Shown here: positions 60,401-64,000 of the stretch, piece by piece | Layout of the letters: each line of letters opens with the position of its first letter | Position numbering within the stretch: the first letter of the stretch is position 1 | Origin: Patagioenas fasciata | Lineage: Eukaryota > Chordata > Aves > Columbiformes > Columbidae | Assembly (NCBI RefSeq): GCF_037038585.1 | Contig: NC_092523.1 | Location: forward strand, 47,571,501-47,635,500 | Reading direction: 5' to 3' | DNA: 64,000 bases | Notes under the pieces: model-generated | Seen by the model: only the letters and a program-made list of their open reading frames with translations | Told to the model about the DNA's origin: nothing | Databases searched by the model: none | Made by a program: the position numbers and the translations under genes

Positions 60401-61928
60401 TGCCAGCTTTCCTTCAGGCTGCAATGGCAAGAGCTCTGAGAAGACAAGGGGAAAATCAGTCCTGGCACCACATGCTGCTGCAGCAGGAAGAGATTAAACA
60501 CAGAGAGCAACCAACTCAGACCCTAAAGCCCTCAGATAAAGTGTATTCAGTTGAGTGGGCATCAAAAATACCCAAAGGGACAGAACATGTTGTGTGGACA
60601 CAGAAGCTTCAGACCCCTAGAACAATATGCACAAATGTATTTAGGCTTACAGTTCCTACGTAATGTCTGCTTCCCTGCCCCTCAAACCTACAGCTCATTA
60701 GAAGACTGAACACCTTTGTGAAGCCTGAACTCGGCCATTAGGTTCTGACAAGTCTGCTTGCTATGTGAGCTAGCTTAGATTTTCAGAGGCTCACAAATTG
60801 ACCAAAAATGGATAACTTAACATAGCTAAATGTGGACTTGGATGGATGCCCTGACAAATTTCAAGTTGCTGCTTGCAAACAGAATAGAGCTTCAAAAGCA
60901 AAGCAGGTACACATTTATTTTGAGATAGGCAAAACACCTTTGTTCCTCAAGCTTGTTCTCAGAAATGGACAAACTTACTTGAAACTCTCCCACAATGTGC
61001 CTGAAGCAGATGCTCGTCTTGAAGAAGTTCACCCCAAATGCTTAAAATTTGAAAAGTTGTATACAATTTGAAATGAGGTCTCTGTGACAGAAAGCACTAT
61101 ATATACTATCTTCAACCATAATTAGCACATACAAACTCAGCCCTTTAATAGCTTTTCCCACATTTGTGCCACTAAAGGTACTGTAAACATCAGCCTCAAA
61201 TATTTAGCCTTCATTTTATGTCAGCACTATTTTGTTCTGCTGAGGGAGCACAAGCCAGCCTATGAGGTCTTTAAACAGATTCAATGACCACCTTGGCAAA
61301 AAGCACAGACTATGATACATATAAAAGATTCTCTGTATTTCTCCTCCCCTTTTTCTTCAAAATATTTGAAAAGGGTTATTTAGAAGAGTGTTTCACCAAG
61401 ATGAAGCTGATAAAGATGCCTGTATGTGGGCAAATGTTGCAAGTCACTTGAAACACAAAGGAATTAAACAAGGGTATGTTTACTTCTTGTTCAATGTTCC
61501 TATGACCATTCATTTTGAGGATTCTTGGCTCCCCACTGATGTCAATATAGTGCTCAAAACAGTACACAATTGGCTTCTGCATTTCAAAACTGAACATGAA
61601 TATTTTTTGCCTGTTTCCTCTTCTGATGGACAAACTTCAGAGAAAAGATATAAAAACAATTTAAGAAGTTATCTGTGTATGTCACATACTGACCTTTACC
61701 ACCCAGGACTCCATAGAGCAAGAATTACTGGAGTTGTGAGGTTTATCACCAACATTTGACAAGGCTTCTTTGATCAAAAAGGCATGTTACACTAACCCCT
61801 ATTTCCACTAATGTTTATTTTCACATAGAAAAAAAAAAGTATTAAATCTATCTTAGATTTCTTTGCTAAAAAAATTTGAGAGGCCTGCTGTTGCTTCCAA
61901 CCAGTCCCCCAGGATCTTCATACTATTA

Positions 61929-61943
61929 CTAATAATAATAATA
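61929..61943. repeat. (AAT)5 short microsatellite
   Basis: 'actaataataataatatg', five AAT units in AT-rich sequence. Confidence 0.85.
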
Positions 61944-62404
61944 TGAAGATTTCCCCTGAGTATCAGTCAAAACTGCTGTGCAAGGCAAAGCTGAATTGCC
62001 ACACAACTTTTTGCTGATAGGCTCTGCGAGACATTCTCAGGAACAATATCAGAATATTTTTAAAGCTGTTACGACATGGCCTATATTATTCCCCTTCAAG
62101 AATGTCAGCATAACTCTCAAAATCATTATTCAACCTCTGAAACAAATTGATGGCTTTACGAGAACAGAAAAGATACTTGAAAATGGGTCCTATAGATCAA
62201 TACATCCATTAGAATGGGTCACATGAACCTATTCATAACTCTCTGTTGTGAGGGATGTCACAAGCTTAAGTAGCCTAAGACCAAACAAAAACTACCAGAG
62301 TCACCTCATTACCTTCATGAAGTAGTCTCTATTTGAACAATATAGGATATTTCAGCAGCCTCTACAGTTCTGTGAAGGTTATGAAGATTCTGTAAAAGTA
62401 CTGC

Positions 62405-62424
62405 AAATAAAAAAAAAAAAAAAG
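62405..62424. repeat. Poly(A) run
   Basis: An A tract of about 15 following 'ctgcaaat', with 'gaataaaaca' after it. No retroposed gene is recognised upstream. Confidence 0.8.
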
Positions 62425-63185
62425 AATAAAACATTTCCAGTAACATGGAATTCTCTTTACTCAAACTTTCCTTAGTCAAACTTTTGAAAAATAGGTTGTA
62501 AAGTCTGCTAATTATAGAGTACTGAACCTCATTCAGTCAATCACAGCACTGGATCCACTTAGAATAAACACTATCACTACTGATAAATGTACAATATGGT
62601 TCTTAATACCATTTAGCTCCTTATATAAGCAAGGGCATAATTAAGGTGCTTGATGCTGATCTATGCAGAATACTCATGTTTAAAGGAGCCACTGTCAATA
62701 TTTCACATTGCTGGATGAAGCGTAACGAACGCTAATGAAGAGCTTTGTCATGGTCTTCTAAAGAAGTAATCTAATAGCCTAGGAATCCTGACACTGAATA
62801 CATTAGTTCATTCAAATCTCATTTCCCAGTCCTTCACCTGCAACTACCCATCTCTGATTCTAGTTAGAAAAGTTAGTCTATTTTTTCCTCTATCAAATAC
62901 ATCGCTCCATTCCTAGAAGACTGTTGCATGAATCCAGACTCTCCATACACTCATGAGTACCCATCCAGAAGAGGCAAAGCAAAGCAGACAACATACAGTC
63001 CTTTTACAATGCTGCAAGGAAACAGGACATTAAAATTACATATTCTCATTTGTTCAACACAACAATTTTATATCCAATGTTTTCACATTCTGTAATATAT
63101 GTGCCTATGTGATGCATATAACCCTCTTCTCTTTAGGAAGCTCCAGGAAACATACTTGTCTCACACAGTTAGTGTGTGAATGTGC

Positions 63186-63199
63186 AAAAAAAAAAAAAA
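63186..63199. repeat. Poly(A) run of 14
   Basis: Fourteen consecutive A residues after 'gtgtgaatgtgc'. No associated element is recognised. Confidence 0.85.
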
Positions 63200-64000
63200 G
63201 CAAGTAAAGTGGATCCCAAAAGAGCATCTTACTTATTTTTGCATCTGTGTTTTTGAGATTATTCAAAATGCATCCCAGCTACAAGAGATCTCACAACACA
63301 GCTATTACACTTGTGCAGGGATGCCATTTGAATTAGGTAATAAAACGTATTAGAGTAGTAAGATTTTAATTCTCAATATTTGGTATTGTACAAAGACTTC
63401 AAAATAGCTTTTTATGATATTTGAATGAGATGAACAGAATAACCCCAATAAACATACAAAAGGGGTTTTTCTTAGTAGCTCTGTCCTACTTTTAAAGCTT
63501 TTACTCTAATAGCAATGCTATTCTCTACCTCCCCTGTAGCAGATTGCACAGTTTTCTCCCGATGTTGTAGCATGGCTAATAAGTTCTGGGTTAGAGCAGC
63601 TTAGACCTCAGGCTACTAGTATGTTGAAATCAATTATGCAAAGCCCATTCATTTTGATACAATGTACTAAACTGCGGCTGTCACCACACTAGAATGGCTG
63701 CTCAGATTGGTTTCTTGGATTTCTCCCCACTTCTTCTTTATCATTACAATGTCTTCATCCATTGCCAAAGTTGGCATTCTTTGTTGAATACACTGCCTCC
63801 TACCTAGGATGCAATGCGCACTTTGAGATTAATCAAAACCAACTTGAAATTCCAGCAGCAATGAAAGCTGAAAACATGATTTCTACGTATTGCATGAATT
63901 TTACACGCAATGGGATTAAAAACCTAATTCATTCAGTATATCAAATCACTAATTTGGTTACAAATGACTATTCCAAGGTTAAAGAAAGAAAATTCTCTAA

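Larger units (their letters stand above)
57891..64000. other. Intergenic sequence to the window end, no gene recognised
   Basis: About 6.1 kb. It holds a C-rich/pyrimidine-rich tract at 60,135-60,400 (listed separately), an AAT repeat at 61,929-61,943 and poly(A) runs at about 62,405-62,424 and 63,186-63,199. Frames at 60,331-60,663 (110 codons), 60,832-61,071 (79 codons) and 61,388-61,759 (123 codons), all plus, are not recognisable as proteins. Confidence 0.65.

Noticed and set aside
60138-60497. Proline-rich 119-codon frame as a candidate gene
   Set aside because: It translates a C-rich low-complexity tract, and nothing in it resembles a domain.
60832-61759. Plus-strand frames of 79 and 123 codons as exons of one gene
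   Set aside because: No recognisable domain and no donor/acceptor pair that would join them in phase with other exons.
22551-64000. Exons of the expected downstream neighbour GATB
   Set aside because: No conserved GATB-like peptide seen on either strand. The gene probably lies beyond the window.
1-64000. CRISPR arrays, tRNA or rRNA genes, endogenous retrovirus genes
   Set aside because: No regularly spaced direct repeats, no tRNA or rRNA sequence and no retroviral gene or paired LTRs recognised anywhere in the window.

Overview
The window reads as bird genomic DNA. It carries short interspersed CR1 LINE tails of the avian type, small introns, and vertebrate GT-AG exons that translate to the highly conserved C-terminal two thirds of FBXW7 (FBW7/CDC4). 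FBXW7 is the substrate-recognition subunit of an SCF (SKP1-CUL1-F-box) ubiquitin ligase. I cannot name the species.

Region 1 (about 1-22,550, plus strand) is the 3' part of FBXW7. Eight coding exons run from inside the dimerisation region through the F-box and all WD40 blades to the stop codon. They give 465 residues, equal to residues 243-707 if the protein keeps the human alpha-isoform length and numbering. Every junction is GT/AG and phases match across all exons. The phosphodegron-binding arginines (human R465, R479, R505, R689) are all intact. The last exon continues into a 3' UTR of about 1.8 kb with several seed matches for microRNAs known or proposed to repress FBXW7. It ends at a canonical AATAAA followed by a U/GU-rich stretch. 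The introns hold one CR1 tail, an old CR1/L3-like LINE fossil, simple repeats and an unexplained GC-richer island.

Region 2 (about 22,550-64,000) is a roughly 41 kb stretch downstream of FBXW7 in which I find no convincing protein-coding exon. It contains CR1 tails, two long and heavily decayed CR1/L3-like LINE copies, and two copies of one hAT-type MITE. One MITE copy is complete, with long inverted repeats and a perfect 8-bp target-site duplication. The rest is simple repeats, a C-rich (minus-strand G-rich) tract near 60.2 kb, and otherwise unremarkable AT-rich sequence. By eye the plus strand changes from T-rich within FBXW7 to A-rich over much of 33-60 kb. That could reflect antisense transcription or simply regional composition.

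The window holds one well-supported gene. I found no evidence for a previously undescribed multi-gene system. The items most worth a second look are the 3' UTR regulatory layout (including a microRNA seed match overlapping the poly(A) signal), the hAT MITE pair and the LINE fossils.
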